Assembly (NCBI RefSeq): GCF_016638705.1
Contig: NZ_CP067341.1
Span: 2,545,501 to 2,609,500, forward strand
Direction: 5' to 3'
DNA: 64,000 bases
Source of the DNA: Lysinibacillus agricola
Lineage (GTDB): Bacteria > Bacillota > Bacilli > Bacillales_A > Planococcaceae
Shown here: positions 1 to 8,177 of the stretch, one piece after another
Layout: each line of letters starts with the position of its first letter
How positions within the stretch are numbered: the first letter of the stretch is position 1
Program-made: the position numbers and the translations under genes
The notes under the pieces: generated by a model
What the model saw: only the letters and a program-made list of their open reading frames with translations
The model's database searches: none
Told to the model about the DNA's origin: nothing

Positions 1-345
1 TCAACTATAAGAATTATTGAAATAGAGAATAAAGGACTACGTGAGATAGAGCTTCAGCAAATACTCGTTAATGATAAAGTGCCTGAAAATGTTGAACTCG
101 TTGTGAGTAAATCTGAACCGTTTGAAGTAGAAACGAAGCTGGAGGGTAATCCGAATATTACGTATCATAAGTTAAGGCAAGTAAATATTTTTCCTAGTCA
201 ATACATAGATCGTCAAGCCATTGGAAAGCAGCCTCAGCATTATGCAGTAAAGGTTGAAGCACCTAATATTAAAAAAATAACGATTAAGTATGATTATTTA
301 AAAATGCCATTTACTTTAACAGCTGAGTTACAAGCTACAAAATAA
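1..345 (+). CDS. Hypothetical protein, 5' end outside window
   Basis: The reading frame is open from base 1 with no start or ribosome site nearby, so the gene begins before the window; an internal ATG at 79 is unlikely to be the start. The visible 114 residues are mixed charged and hydrophilic with a repeated beta-strand look (ends ...TLTAELQATK) and no membrane segment. I do not recognise the family. A hairpin follows the stop directly, so it probably ends its transcript. Confidence 0.6.
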   Translation, partial: STIRIIEIENKGLREIELQQILVNDKVPENVELVVSKSEPFEVETKLEGNPNITYHKLRQVNIFPSQYIDRQAIGKQPQHYAVKVEAPNIKKITIKYDYLKMPFTLTAELQATK

Positions 346-356
346 AGTGAAACTTT

Positions 357-394
357 AATCAGTGGGGGAAGTTCAGCCTCCACTGATTATTCGT
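357..394 (+). terminator. Probable terminator
   Basis: AATCAGTGG (357-365) pairs with CCACTGATT (380-388) and is followed by a T-rich stretch. It sits 12 bases past the stop of the first gene. Confidence 0.55.
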
Positions 395-543
395 TTCATT
401 GTGGCTAATGCACTATATACTCGTTTTTTGTCTTATCATTTATGCCCGTGTCATTTCATAAGATTGTTTGGTGAAAAAATACTATCTCTCCTAAAACATG
501 GTAATCTAATAGTAACAGTAATTGCGATGTTAGGAGGGACCAA

Positions 544-1053
544 ATGGAATTTTTCGTCATTGGTATAGTACTTGTTATCTGTATTTTCACTGTGACTTTA
601 GTGGTTATTCAGAAGCTTTCGAAGGATGATATTAAGCTGGAAGTAACAGCTGTATGTGAAGGGGAAAATGAATTAAATCAAGCAATTATGAAGATATACT
701 TTACGTTTTCAATTGGCAAACTGGCACATCGTAAAAAAGAAATAATAGGCAGTATTGATTGGTCAGAAGGATGGATGCCTGTTTGCTATAATTTGAAAGA
801 AATGGGAGCCTATCAAACGGAACGATTACTTCCTGCTACAAATGAGAAAACCTATACAACCTTCGAAATAAACGCTACAAATGCAATAGATCATCTGGGA
901 CGGGGTGAAGGGTATGTTGTATTAGTACTTGAGGACCCTATTTCTACAGATAAATCTAGAGCAGGTGTGATTCTTGCAGTAACCGCCAATATGGTGACCT
1001 ATCAGCTTTCTGACTCAACTAGCTGGAATAATGACTTTGCTGTTAATCATTAA
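544..1053 (+). CDS. Hypothetical protein with N-terminal membrane anchor
   Basis: This 169-residue protein has one N-terminal hydrophobic segment (about residues 3-22) with no clear cleavage site, so it is likely a membrane-anchored protein with its soluble part outside. The start is fixed by a strong GGAGGG site five bases before the ATG. I do not recognise the family. It stands alone between two hairpin terminators. Confidence 0.75.
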   Translation: MEFFVIGIVLVICIFTVTLVVIQKLSKDDIKLEVTAVCEGENELNQAIMKIYFTFSIGKLAHRKKEIIGSIDWSEGWMPVCYNLKEMGAYQTERLLPATNEKTYTTFEINATNAIDHLGRGEGYVVLVLEDPISTDKSRAGVILAVTANMVTYQLSDSTSWNNDFAVNH

Positions 1054-1061
1054 ATACTGAC

Positions 1062-1107
1062 AAAAGCTATTCATTAGGGAAAAAGTGCCTAATGAATAGC
1101 TTTTCTA
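1062..1107 (+). terminator. Rho-independent terminator
   Basis: An 18-base arm AAAAGCTATTCATTAGGG is mirrored by CCTAATGAATAGCTTTT (1088-1104) and followed by a short T tract, directly after the preceding gene. Confidence 0.8.
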
Positions 1108-1171
1108 TTTGGTAGGAAAATAACGGAACCTATTAGAGTATATTTCGTAGAATATATTAAAAGAGAGGAGT

Positions 1172-1580
1172 GTCTCAGTTGTATTCATTATTATAAGGAA
1201 AAAACAAAATGAAGAGGAACTTCATCAATATGCCCAAAAGCTTCAGAAGCACATCGCCATATAACAAGCCTTTGAAGAAATTATTGCAACCTATTTAAGA
1301 GTGGAGAGCTGTGAGGGTACAAATAAATTCAATATAAGATATGATACATATGATGACGATGTGAAAAGTCCCCATAGGAATCATTAGATTTCTAGTATTC
1401 AGATGGAAGTAAGAGGCATACACTGCGAGAAAAAATGCAATCGCTTTCTCTATCAGTACAATTCCTCATAAAGAATGGGGAGTATATGTACGGGATTGGA
1501 TCAAACAATTACTCAAATTCATGCAAGAGTGTCGACCAATCAACAAACGAAAAGAAGGTAACAGACTTTGGATATTTTGA
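1172..1580 (+). pseudogene. Decayed gene just upstream of amj
   Basis: A coding-like stretch follows an AGAGGAG site at 1163. Frame 2 from about 1185 reads RKKQNEEELHQYAQKLQKH, meets TAA near 1261, and continues QAFEEIIATYLR. The tail resumes in another frame from about 1408 (IAFSISTIPHKEWGVYVRD, then ...NRLWIF) and stops at 1578-1580. At least one nonsense change and one frameshift are needed to rebuild it. The intact gene would have overlapped the TTG start of amj by 13 bases, which implies that the two were once translationally coupled. The family is not recognised. Confidence 0.5.
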
Positions 1581-2383
1581 CAGGAAAATTAATAATGATT
1601 GCTTTGTTTATTCTCATCATTCATTCGATAGAGACACTTGCGTATGCAGTTCGATTATCGGGTGCACGTGTAAAATTATTAGCCTCTGCACTATCCTTGT
1701 TTAATGTGATGGTCATGTTTTCGAGGCTGGCGAATATGATGCAGCAGCCTTTTACTGGCAGTCTGACTGATACAGCACCAAAGGAAAACACGCTGGCATT
1801 TGTGGAGCAGCAATTCCGAGTACTTATTGGCGCCGCTTCACTAGGTACATTAGTAGGCATTCTACTATTGCCGACATTTGTAGCGATATTTTCAAGGGCT
1901 ATTATACATTTGTCTGAGGAAAGAGGCTCCATTCCGGCATTATTCAAAAAAGGCTTTAGTATCGAGTATTTCAAACGGGGGATAAAACATATTCGCCTGC
2001 CGAGTTTTTCGTATTTAAAGGGGATTAGTTGGCGCGATATTCCCCTTAAATTATTTATCGTTAATGTCGTTATTACGGCCATCTATACAATTGGAGTACT
2101 GTCTGCACTTTACGCCGCATTATTAGTTCCTGAAAGATCGAATACTGCTGTGATGTCGTCGGGGCTTATTAATGGTATAGCAACGATGTTATTGATTATT
2201 TTTATTGACCCTAAAATTTCTATTCTAGCAGATGATGTTATTAATCAAAGAGGAAGCTATTTAAGTCTTAAACGAGCTTCTATGATGATGATGGGTTCAA
2301 GGCTGCTAGGAACATGTTTGGCACAGCTATTATTTATTCCTGGGGCAAAATATATTGCCTGGTTTACACAATATATGACTTAG
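1568..2383 (+). CDS. amj: Lipid II flippase Amj-like membrane protein
   Basis: This 271-residue polytopic membrane protein resembles Amj/YdaH of Bacillus subtilis (DUF2837 family), the alternate to MurJ for moving lipid II across the membrane during wall synthesis. The N-terminal pattern IHSIETLAYAVRLSGARV followed by LSLFNVMVMFSRLANMMQ is typical of the family, as is the length of about 270. The start chosen is TTG at 1568, about ten bases after an AGAAGG site; it overlaps the end of the decayed gene before it. The next gene begins 11 bases after the stop, so the two may share a transcript. In B. subtilis amj answers to the SigM envelope-stress factor; no such promoter was confirmed here. 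Confidence 0.85.
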   Translation: MDILTGKLIMIALFILIIHSIETLAYAVRLSGARVKLLASALSLFNVMVMFSRLANMMQQPFTGSLTDTAPKENTLAFVEQQFRVLIGAASLGTLVGILLLPTFVAIFSRAIIHLSEERGSIPALFKKGFSIEYFKRGIKHIRLPSFSYLKGISWRDIPLKLFIVNVVITAIYTIGVLSALYAALLVPERSNTAVMSSGLINGIATMLLIIFIDPKISILADDVINQRGSYLSLKRASMMMMGSRLLGTCLAQLLFIPGAKYIAWFTQYMT

Positions 2384-2393
2384 GAGGATTTTC

Positions 2394-2990
2394 ATGAATC
2401 AAGAATCGTATGACCGACCAACAGATTATTATGATAACCAGCTTGTTACTATTGATGAACAAATTTGTGCGCTCATAAAGCAGCGTAACCATCTATCAAA
2501 TAACAATCCCGGTTTTCCACCAGAGGAAGCGCTTGCTCGTTGGGCTAAAAAATATGGTTTTTATGAGGCTTATCTTGCATCATTATTCGGGATGATGAGG
2601 ACGGAAGAGTATTATAAACCTCGCGTGGAGCCGACCGGTTTTAGAAAGCATATCCCAGTTTTAAAGTCCGTAGAAGTTAATGAACGATTCTATACAGTAA
2701 CTTATATTCGGCAGTATGAAAATGCAAGTGTTGTACAGCTATTAACGGATTGGGATCCACGACAAGAACCAAATGTTTATATTAATGAAACACACAACAT
2801 TTTTGAGTTGTTTGTAGGAGAAGAATATGACTGTTGGATAGATAGTGGAGGGGGAACAAATGGCCATGAAAGTAGCACTTTTATCATTTCACCTTCGTTA
2901 CCTGACAATATAAAAGGTCTAGATTTTGTCTTTAAAGAATCTAGCGACGCCTTTGGAGAAAAACCGACTGGATTGGTGATTACTATTTAA
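2394..2990 (+). CDS. Hypothetical protein
   Basis: The 198-residue soluble protein has no signal peptide and no membrane segment. The N-terminal third is helical with a short charged pairing motif (DEQICALIKQRNHL), as seen in small regulatory helices; the rest is beta-rich. An AGGAGG site lies six bases before the ATG. It follows amj by 11 bases and probably shares its transcript. The TAA stop lies in the TTAACTT start of a dispersed repeat. The function is unknown. Confidence 0.75.
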   Translation: MNQESYDRPTDYYDNQLVTIDEQICALIKQRNHLSNNNPGFPPEEALARWAKKYGFYEAYLASLFGMMRTEEYYKPRVEPTGFRKHIPVLKSVEVNERFYTVTYIRQYENASVVQLLTDWDPRQEPNVYINETHNIFELFVGEEYDCWIDSGGGTNGHESSTFIISPSLPDNIKGLDFVFKESSDAFGEKPTGLVITI

Positions 2991-3080
2991 CTTATTTCAG
3001 CAAATGTCACGGAATTGGAAAGGAGTTCTTTGTGCAGGGACAAAGCCGATTCCGGTCGCAATTATGCTGAATAACACCTT
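2986..3080 (+). repeat. Dispersed repeat, TTTCAGCAAATG family, copy 1
   Basis: It begins TTAACTTATTTCAGCAAATG and ends near ATTATGCTGAATAA, so its ends form an imperfect inverted repeat (TTCAGC/GCTGAA). Three relatives lie near 53.9, 57.3 and 60.4 kb. It carries no coding potential. Confidence 0.6.
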
Positions 3081-3156
3081 ACTCTAGGAATTAAGAAGGA
3101 TAGATTGAAGTTGATATTATCATGATAACTTTCAAAGAAAGGGAAATCGAGCTCCA

Positions 3157-3516
3157 ATGAAAAAATTATGCTTCCTAATTTTAATGATGTTTGTGTTAGT
3201 TGCTTGTAGTACGAATCAACAAGAGGAGGTGCATTACATAGCGAAAAGTGAGCACTGGAAGGCCGTATATCATAGTAATACGGAGGAGGGCTTACGGCTT
3301 TTCTATCTTGGGGAATGTAAAGACTTGGGTGATTTACAAATAACGATTGAAGGATCTAAAGAATCACTAACTATTGATGACGCCCGAGTGAATATAGATA
3401 AACAATTTGCCTTAAAGAAAAAAGAAAGTGCGAAAAATTTTAAAAAGGATGCTGCCCCAATCATTCACATTCAATGGCAGTCAGACAATGAAACTTTAGA
3501 AGTGCGAAATAGCTGA
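3157..3516 (+). CDS. Small putative lipoprotein
   Basis: The 119-residue protein has a lipoprotein signal: KK, then a hydrophobic core, then the lipobox LVAC with Cys17. It is therefore expected to be lipid-anchored on the outer face of the membrane. The remainder is short and charged, with no recognised domain. The upstream ribosome site is weak (AAAGGGAAA further upstream), so the start rests on the signal peptide. Confidence 0.7.
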   Translation: MKKLCFLILMMFVLVACSTNQQEEVHYIAKSEHWKAVYHSNTEEGLRLFYLGECKDLGDLQITIEGSKESLTIDDARVNIDKQFALKKKESAKNFKKDAAPIIHIQWQSDNETLEVRNS

Positions 3517-3815
3517 AATAGATGAAAGCATGAGCATAGGGGAACACGATGAGATAGGCTGAGACGACGCCTTTGATACATATCTTTACTCACATATTTG
3601 TCCTATATAAAAATTTAAATGGTCTTGTTAGCTCGTCTACTAGGGGTTTTAAAAGTCACTACCCCTAGAGTTGAGCTAAGATTAGCCATGAAATTAACGT
3701 TGTGATAAACTGATTTTTTCTAAATTTGCTTGAAAATGTTAGTTTTTTCATCGATTTCGCTACTATAAATCAATTTTCAAGCATACAATAAATTAAATAA
3801 ACAAACGAACTAGAT
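3517..3815. other. Intergenic stretch with two inverted repeats
   Basis: No gene is supported. An imperfect inverted repeat runs 3628-3679 (core CTAGGGGT / ACCCCTAG), and a perfect 10-base pair GCTTGAAAAT / ATTTTCAAGC lies at 3728-3737 and 3773-3782. Either could end transcripts of the flanking convergent genes, but neither has a clear T tract. Confidence 0.4.
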
Positions 3816-4283
3816 TTAAGGGGCGCTATTGCTTTGATAATTACTATCTCCTAAAATGATGGTTTGTGTCTCAGCGTCAATGACAAGGTATTTATGATAG
3901 GTTTCCTGATTTGTTTGCTGAAAGGATGCTAAAAAATATACTTGTCGATTGGGATGAATAAAAGTATGTTGAGAGAGGTCTATTTTTTCACGTATAAAAT
4001 TTGTTTTTAGATGAAATGTTTCCTCAGCCTTCGGTATGTCCTTAAAGGCTATTTTTTGACGAATGTTCAAGGTAGCATCGTTATATTCCTCATAGATTGT
4101 CCGGTCCAATTGATGATAAAAGTCGTCCTCAGTACGAAATGTCTGATATTGATTATTAGGATATTTATAAGATGTAGTTTCAAATGGTATGCAAAGTGTA
4201 GGTGCTGTGTTTTCTTCTGATTCTTGAGGCTGCTGTAGTAAAAAGCTTGAAATTACGACCAATGTTAAAATCAATACCTGCAT
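3816..4283 (-). CDS. Hypothetical secreted or anchored protein
   Basis: The 155-residue protein begins with a hydrophobic segment (residues 2-16) and then a polar Gln/Glu-rich linker, so it is probably exported. An AGGAGG site lies seven bases before the ATG. The body contains no recognised motif. It is monocistronic and convergent with the lipoprotein gene at 3157. Confidence 0.65.
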   Translation of the reverse strand: MQVLILTLVVISSFLLQQPQESEENTAPTLCIPFETTSYKYPNNQYQTFRTEDDFYHQLDRTIYEEYNDATLNIRQKIAFKDIPKAEETFHLKTNFIREKIDLSQHTFIHPNRQVYFLASFQQTNQETYHKYLVIDAETQTIILGDSNYQSNSAP

Positions 4284-4394
4284 AATTAGGCCTCCTTTTT
4301 ATGTTATAAAGATTTCCTAATTTTTTGTTATATATACGTATCATTACAATAACATCAGGATATGGTTTCCTTTATAACTGAAACCTAATTCAGG

Positions 4395-4432
4395 ATAAAA
4401 CCAGTCAAGTCATCGAAATAATTTGAGCTGGC
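4395..4432 (-). terminator. Probable terminator of the spo0E-like gene
   Basis: CCAGTCAA and TTGAGCTGG pair across a 16-base loop; read on the minus strand the stem is followed by GGTTTTATC. Confidence 0.45.
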
Positions 4433-4475
4433 TTTAACGGATCGTTAGTATCTTCTATAAAAATGCCTCCATATA

Positions 4476-4637
4476 TTAGGAAGCTTTTGAATATTTATTT
4501 AGTAGGACATCTAATTCTTGACTACAATCTACCACACTAGGATGAGTGAACCCTAAATCCTTAGCCTTTCTATACATAATTCTTCTTTTAACTTCAATTT
4601 CCATCTTCAAGAACTGTTTAAGCGATATATTTACCAA
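4476..4637 (-). CDS. Spo0E-family aspartyl-phosphate phosphatase
   Basis: This 53-residue protein carries the Spo0E signature: a first helix with RRIMYRKAKDLGFTHPSVV and a second helix with SQELDVLLNKYSK. Members of this family remove phosphate from Spo0A~P or related response regulators and so delay sporulation. The start is TTG at 4637, placed by an AGGAGG site a few bases upstream; length and motif spacing match the family. It is monocistronic, with a terminator-like hairpin after it. Which phospho-protein it acts on cannot be told from the sequence. Confidence 0.85.
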   Translation of the reverse strand: MVNISLKQFLKMEIEVKRRIMYRKAKDLGFTHPSVVDCSQELDVLLNKYSKAS

Positions 4638-4815
4638 GATCTTTTCCTCCTAATTTTTTCTCCATATTCTATTCTTGAAATACATTGACCTCGATTCAAC
4701 TTTTTCATTGTATCTCACCTAAAATGAAAAATATGTCATATTGTGTATAGGTTGAGAAATTCGTAATTTAGTCACAGAACATATCTTAATTCTTATAAGG
4801 AGGGTAAAATAAGAA

Positions 4816-4845
4816 ATGTTAACATTAGATAGTTTAGACTATTAA
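4816..4845 (+). other. Nine-codon open frame with strong ribosome site
   Basis: AAGGAGGG (about 4798-4805) stands eleven bases before ATG of a nine-residue frame, MLTLDSLDY, followed 35 bases later by a hairpin and T run. It could be a leader peptide of an attenuated transcript, a micro-protein, or chance. Confidence 0.25.
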
Positions 4846-4880
4846 ATTTTACTTTTATTGTATTAATTATATATTTAATC

Positions 4881-4911
4881 ACCCTATAGACTACAATGTT
4901 AGGGTTTTTTT
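4881..4911 (+). terminator. Rho-independent terminator
   Basis: ACCCT (4881-4885) pairs with AGGGT (4901-4905), followed by seven T. It implies a short transcript ending here; the only frame before it is the nine-codon one at 4816. Confidence 0.55.
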
Positions 4912-5176
4912 ATTGCTAGATTTTAGAAAAAGTTAAGTGCGATATTTAATAGTTTAGCATCTTTTTTACTATGAAAATCTATATCGACATCGATTGAAAT
5001 TTTAGTGAACTTCGTACTTTGTCACAATTTATCAAATAAACTTCTATGTTGTTTGTTATTGAGGGGTTTTCATTTTGTTTAATAATGTTGAGAATTTTCG
5101 AAATAAACGGAATAGTAGATAAATAAAATTGTGAAGTTCAAATCCGTTGCTTCTATTAAATAATAGAGGGGGGCTT

Positions 5177-5803
5177 ATGATGATAAAGTTAAGATTGTCA
5201 ATATTCAGCGCTATTATCGTTTCTAGTTTTACGTTAATAGGATGTTCAGAAGTGAAAACAGGAAAATCTTCAGGATCAACAGCGATTACTAATCATTCCG
5301 TTCAACATGTGGAAGAATCTAAGCCAACAACTCTAGCTATTGATAGAGAGTATGATTTTACATATATAGAGGATTTCTCAGAGGAAAAAAGAGCTTTATA
5401 CGAGGATTACTTAAGTAATGGGAATAATAATAGTTTAAAGCTTTTTACACCAGAAGAAATGGTGTTAATTATGATGAATTTAATTTTTGAGCATAATTTC
5501 GATAAACTATATGAAATTACCTACAATAACAATCAGCTTCCCGACAAAGGGATCTTTATTGAAGAGTACATAAATTATTTGTTGGATGAACAAATACAGG
5601 ATTATTTAATGTACAGATACTACGATAGTATTTCTCTGAATAAAGATACCAGCACTGAAAGTATCGCAGTTGTTCAATTGGAGATAATTTTTGGAAGCTC
5701 CCACTACGGCAAAACATTTGCCTTACTAAAAGAAAATAGTATTTGGAAGGTTGATTTATACAATTACTTGAAAGAAAAAAAGGCAAAATCTGAAGAAAAA
5801 TAG
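5177..5803 (+). CDS. Putative lipoprotein
   Basis: From ATG 5177 the protein has 208 residues, with a signal peptide and the lipobox LIGC (Cys22). GAGGGGGG stands directly upstream; a longer frame from TTG 5147 has no ribosome site. The C-terminal part alternates charged helices and resembles the small mixed domains of secreted lipoproteins that Bacilli keep in many versions, but no family could be named. The next gene starts 11 bases on, so the two are probably cotranscribed. Confidence 0.75.
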   Translation: MMIKLRLSIFSAIIVSSFTLIGCSEVKTGKSSGSTAITNHSVQHVEESKPTTLAIDREYDFTYIEDFSEEKRALYEDYLSNGNNNSLKLFTPEEMVLIMMNLIFEHNFDKLYEITYNNNQLPDKGIFIEEYINYLLDEQIQDYLMYRYYDSISLNKDTSTESIAVVQLEIIFGSSHYGKTFALLKENSIWKVDLYNYLKEKKAKSEEK

Positions 5804-5814
5804 AGGAGAATGTG

Positions 5815-6123
5815 ATGACCGTAATTTATTTTGTAAGACATGCGCATTCTCATTATACAGCTGATGAGTACAATCGTCCGCTTTCTGACAAAGGGTTTGA
5901 GGATAGGGATCGTGTAACTACATTATTCGAAAATAAAGTGATTCACGCAATTTTTTCAAGTCCGTATAAAAGAACCATTCAGACGGTGGAAGACATAGCA
6001 CAAGAACATAATTTACAGATAAATACGATAGATTCTTTAAAAGAAAGAATACTTTCTAATAGAAATATAATTGGCAGCCCCTTGATTCATTTTATCGAGA
6101 AGAATCTTAAATTTATCGACTGA
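5815..6123 (+). pseudogene. Truncated histidine phosphatase (phosphoglycerate mutase superfamily)
   Basis: The N-terminal 80 or so residues carry the catalytic motif VRHAHSH and the partner pattern SSPYKRTIQT of the histidine phosphatase superfamily. Family members are about 180-210 residues; this frame stops after 102. Homology ends near 6065 and the last residues (LIHFIEKNLKFID) are read from the 21-bp array that follows. The second catalytic histidine, normally in the C-terminal half, is missing, so activity is doubtful. The start at 5815 has GAGGAG six bases upstream. Confidence 0.75.
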
Positions 6124-6187
6124 AATTGTGGATTTATCGAGAATTATAAATGATTTATCGAAACTTTTTTACGATTTATCGAGAAAT
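6084..6187. repeat. 21-bp periodic array A (TTTATCGA core, 5 units)
   Basis: The word TTTATCGA recurs with its central A at 6094, 6115, 6136, 6157 and 6178, exactly 21 bases apart; ATTTATCGA is shared by units 2-5 and the other 12 bases of each unit vary. The array lies between two convergent genes. Unit 2 ends the truncated phosphatase (TGA 6121-6123), and unit 5 gives the TAA of the GNAT gene on the other strand. Confidence 0.85.
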
Positions 6188-6700
6188 TCGATATTCCTCT
6201 CGCAAAAAACCAAATAAAATCTCATTCCGTAAAATACCTTCTTTCGTAAAGCCACATTTTTCATAGGAACGAATAGCTGCTTTATTAAAGCTAAAAACAT
6301 CAAGCTTAATTTTATTAACGGAAATATAATTAAAAATAAAATGAATAAGAGTTTTCATTGCATCCGTTCCAAGCCCTTTAGCTTGCCATTGTTCGCCAAT
6401 TGAAATGCCTACTAAGCAAGTGCTATTTTGCCTGTTAATTGAAAAGACACCACAGGAGCCGATAAGCTCATTTGACGACTTTTCAAATATACCGAAGATA
6501 AACTCCTCTTTTTCGCCACTAATACTTTGAAAGAATGAAGCATGATCCTCAAAGGTATTTGGAAAGGGGATTTCGTCACTGGTAAGTAGCAATGCCTTTT
6601 TTTCACTTTCGATTTTTGCAAATGCTTCTAAGTCAGAGGAAGTCATTTGCTGTAAAGTAATAGATTGACCTGTAAGAAATTCTTTAAAATAATTTTCCAT
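6176..6700 (-). CDS. GNAT-family N-acetyltransferase
   Basis: The 174-residue protein has the GNAT fold pattern, with the acetyl-CoA loop EQWQAKGLGTDAM around residues 103-115 and the later SYEKCGFTKEGILRNE strand typical of RimJ/RimL-like enzymes that acetylate protein N-termini or small amines. A GGGAGA site precedes the ATG. The last residues and the stop are provided by array A, so its C-terminus may differ from relatives. The substrate is unknown. Confidence 0.8.
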   Translation of the reverse strand: MENYFKEFLTGQSITLQQMTSSDLEAFAKIESEKKALLLTSDEIPFPNTFEDHASFFQSISGEKEEFIFGIFEKSSNELIGSCGVFSINRQNSTCLVGISIGEQWQAKGLGTDAMKTLIHFIFNYISVNKIKLDVFSFNKAAIRSYEKCGFTKEGILRNEILFGFLREEYRISR

Positions 6701-6866
6701 TTATTTTCTCCCTTTTTGAAGGGCTGCAGTTAGAGTTACATCCCTTGGATTACTAGTTGTATAAACAAAACATCTACTGCATTTTTCGCACTCATATTCA
6801 CAACTCCTTATGTGTTGATATCTTTATAGTAGCATTTTTAGTAATTAATAGAAAAAATATTTTATA

Positions 6867-7388
6867 TCATAATTTTTTTGAAGGGCGCCAATTTGTCTGG
6901 TTATCTACGTCTTGTTGTTCTATCCAATTAAGAAAAGCCTCTGTGGAGCGAATATCATTGTCTAACACAGCTTGATATACATAAATCGAAGGAAGTATTA
7001 TAGATTTCTTTAGAAGCTCTTCTTTTATTTTCAACATATACTTTCGATTATCAATTGTTAGAGAATTATTCATGAACGATACTAAATCTCTTGATAAAGG
7101 ACCATTTCGTGTTTCGGAAAACAGCCACATATCAATATTCCAAATTTCTGATGGAGCAGCATGCTGATATTGTATTTTAAAATAGTAGCCGTTAAAGGGA
7201 GTTTCTAAATAATTCCGGTACTTTAACTCTAAAACCTTTGGATTGCTAGTTAAATCTGATAATATCAACATGGCTTCGGCAGCACTAAAAGTTTCAATAT
7301 CGATATCGTGATCAACTAGTAAATCATAGGCTGTAGCTCCAACAACATGAGCTTGTCCAATTTTATTACATTTTCCTATGATTTCCAA
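6867..7388 (-). CDS. Nucleotidyltransferase-like protein, possibly 5' interrupted
   Basis: The protein of up to 173 residues starts at TTG 7388 without a good ribosome site. Near its N-terminus, VVGATAYDLLVDHDIDIET looks like the strand and Asp-x-Asp loop of a nucleotidyltransferase fold. Just upstream, in the same frame, lies VNILD and then TAA, so the original start may have been a GTG nineteen bases upstream, lost to a nonsense change. Family and activity are uncertain. Confidence 0.5.
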   Translation of the reverse strand: MEIIGKCNKIGQAHVVGATAYDLLVDHDIDIETFSAAEAMLILSDLTSNPKVLELKYRNYLETPFNGYYFKIQYQHAAPSEIWNIDMWLFSETRNGPLSRDLVSFMNNSLTIDNRKYMLKIKEELLKKSIILPSIYVYQAVLDNDIRSTEAFLNWIEQQDVDNQTNWRPSKKL

Positions 7389-7560
7389 TTAGTCCAGAAT
7401 GTTCACGGCAGTTTTTTTCGCTCTTGCGCTCGCTTTAATAGTCCCAAAATTTACACCCCTACTCTTAAATAAATGACTAAATCATGTTAGAATACATTAT
7501 ATTTGGCATTTGTTCAATATATTATTTAACACCAATTTAAAGCAGAAAGAGGGAAGAATA

Positions 7561-8157
7561 ATGCGTACGTTCAATCCATATTTTACTGGTCTTATGAAAT
7601 ATTTACCTGAAGAGGAGCAGCTTCAATTACAACATGCAATAGGAGCAACGGAGTCTCAAATTCAAACGTTATTTGATGCGTTTCCTAAGTGTCCTGAGTT
7701 ACTTATTAATCTATTAAAGGATGTGAATGGAACGTATTATTGTAAGCATGGTGAAGAAACGATTTGTGTACTTGTGCTCGGCTCTGATCTTGATGAATAT
7801 CCATATTATTTAAAGTCCGTAGAGCAAATCATTGCAGATGCCCAGGTTACGGATAGTGAAAGTATTCATGAGCGTTATGAGGATTTTTTAGATTGTGTGG
7901 AAGTGGATGCTCGAATTAACATGCATGTACCGCTAAAAGAACGATTATGTTTTTCGGATTGTATGAACAATGGTGGTACATCTAGTTTGTATATTGATTT
8001 TAATCCGAATGAAGGTGGACAAGTAGGACAAGTGATTCGCTACGTTCATGACCCAGATAGCTATGAAGTGATTGCACCGTCCTTTGAAGCATATTTACAG
8101 CAGCTTATTGATGGAGAGTATGAATTTACAGCGTTTTATGAGGAAGAGTACGACTAA
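7561..8157 (+). CDS. SMI1/KNR4-family protein
   Basis: From ATG 7561 (AGAGGGA site upstream) the protein has 198 residues. The pattern of an N-terminal helical pair, FPKCPELLINLLKDVNG, and the late VIRYVHDPDSYEVIAPSFEAY strand fits the SMI1/KNR4 (SUKH) superfamily. Members are often immunity proteins against contact-dependent or polymorphic toxins, but many are orphan proteins. No toxin gene is adjacent, so an immunity role is not supported here. Confidence 0.65.
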   Translation: MRTFNPYFTGLMKYLPEEEQLQLQHAIGATESQIQTLFDAFPKCPELLINLLKDVNGTYYCKHGEETICVLVLGSDLDEYPYYLKSVEQIIADAQVTDSESIHERYEDFLDCVEVDARINMHVPLKERLCFSDCMNNGGTSSLYIDFNPNEGGQVGQVIRYVHDPDSYEVIAPSFEAYLQQLIDGEYEFTAFYEEEYD

Positions 8158-8177
8158 AGATGGAAGGATGGGCTTTG

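Noticed and set aside
362..568. 68-codon frame after the first gene
   Set aside because: It begins inside a terminator hairpin and overlaps the start of the next gene; no ribosome site.
1435..1704. 89-codon frame across the start of amj
   Set aside because: Wrong phase; the real coding signal here is the relic tail and amj.
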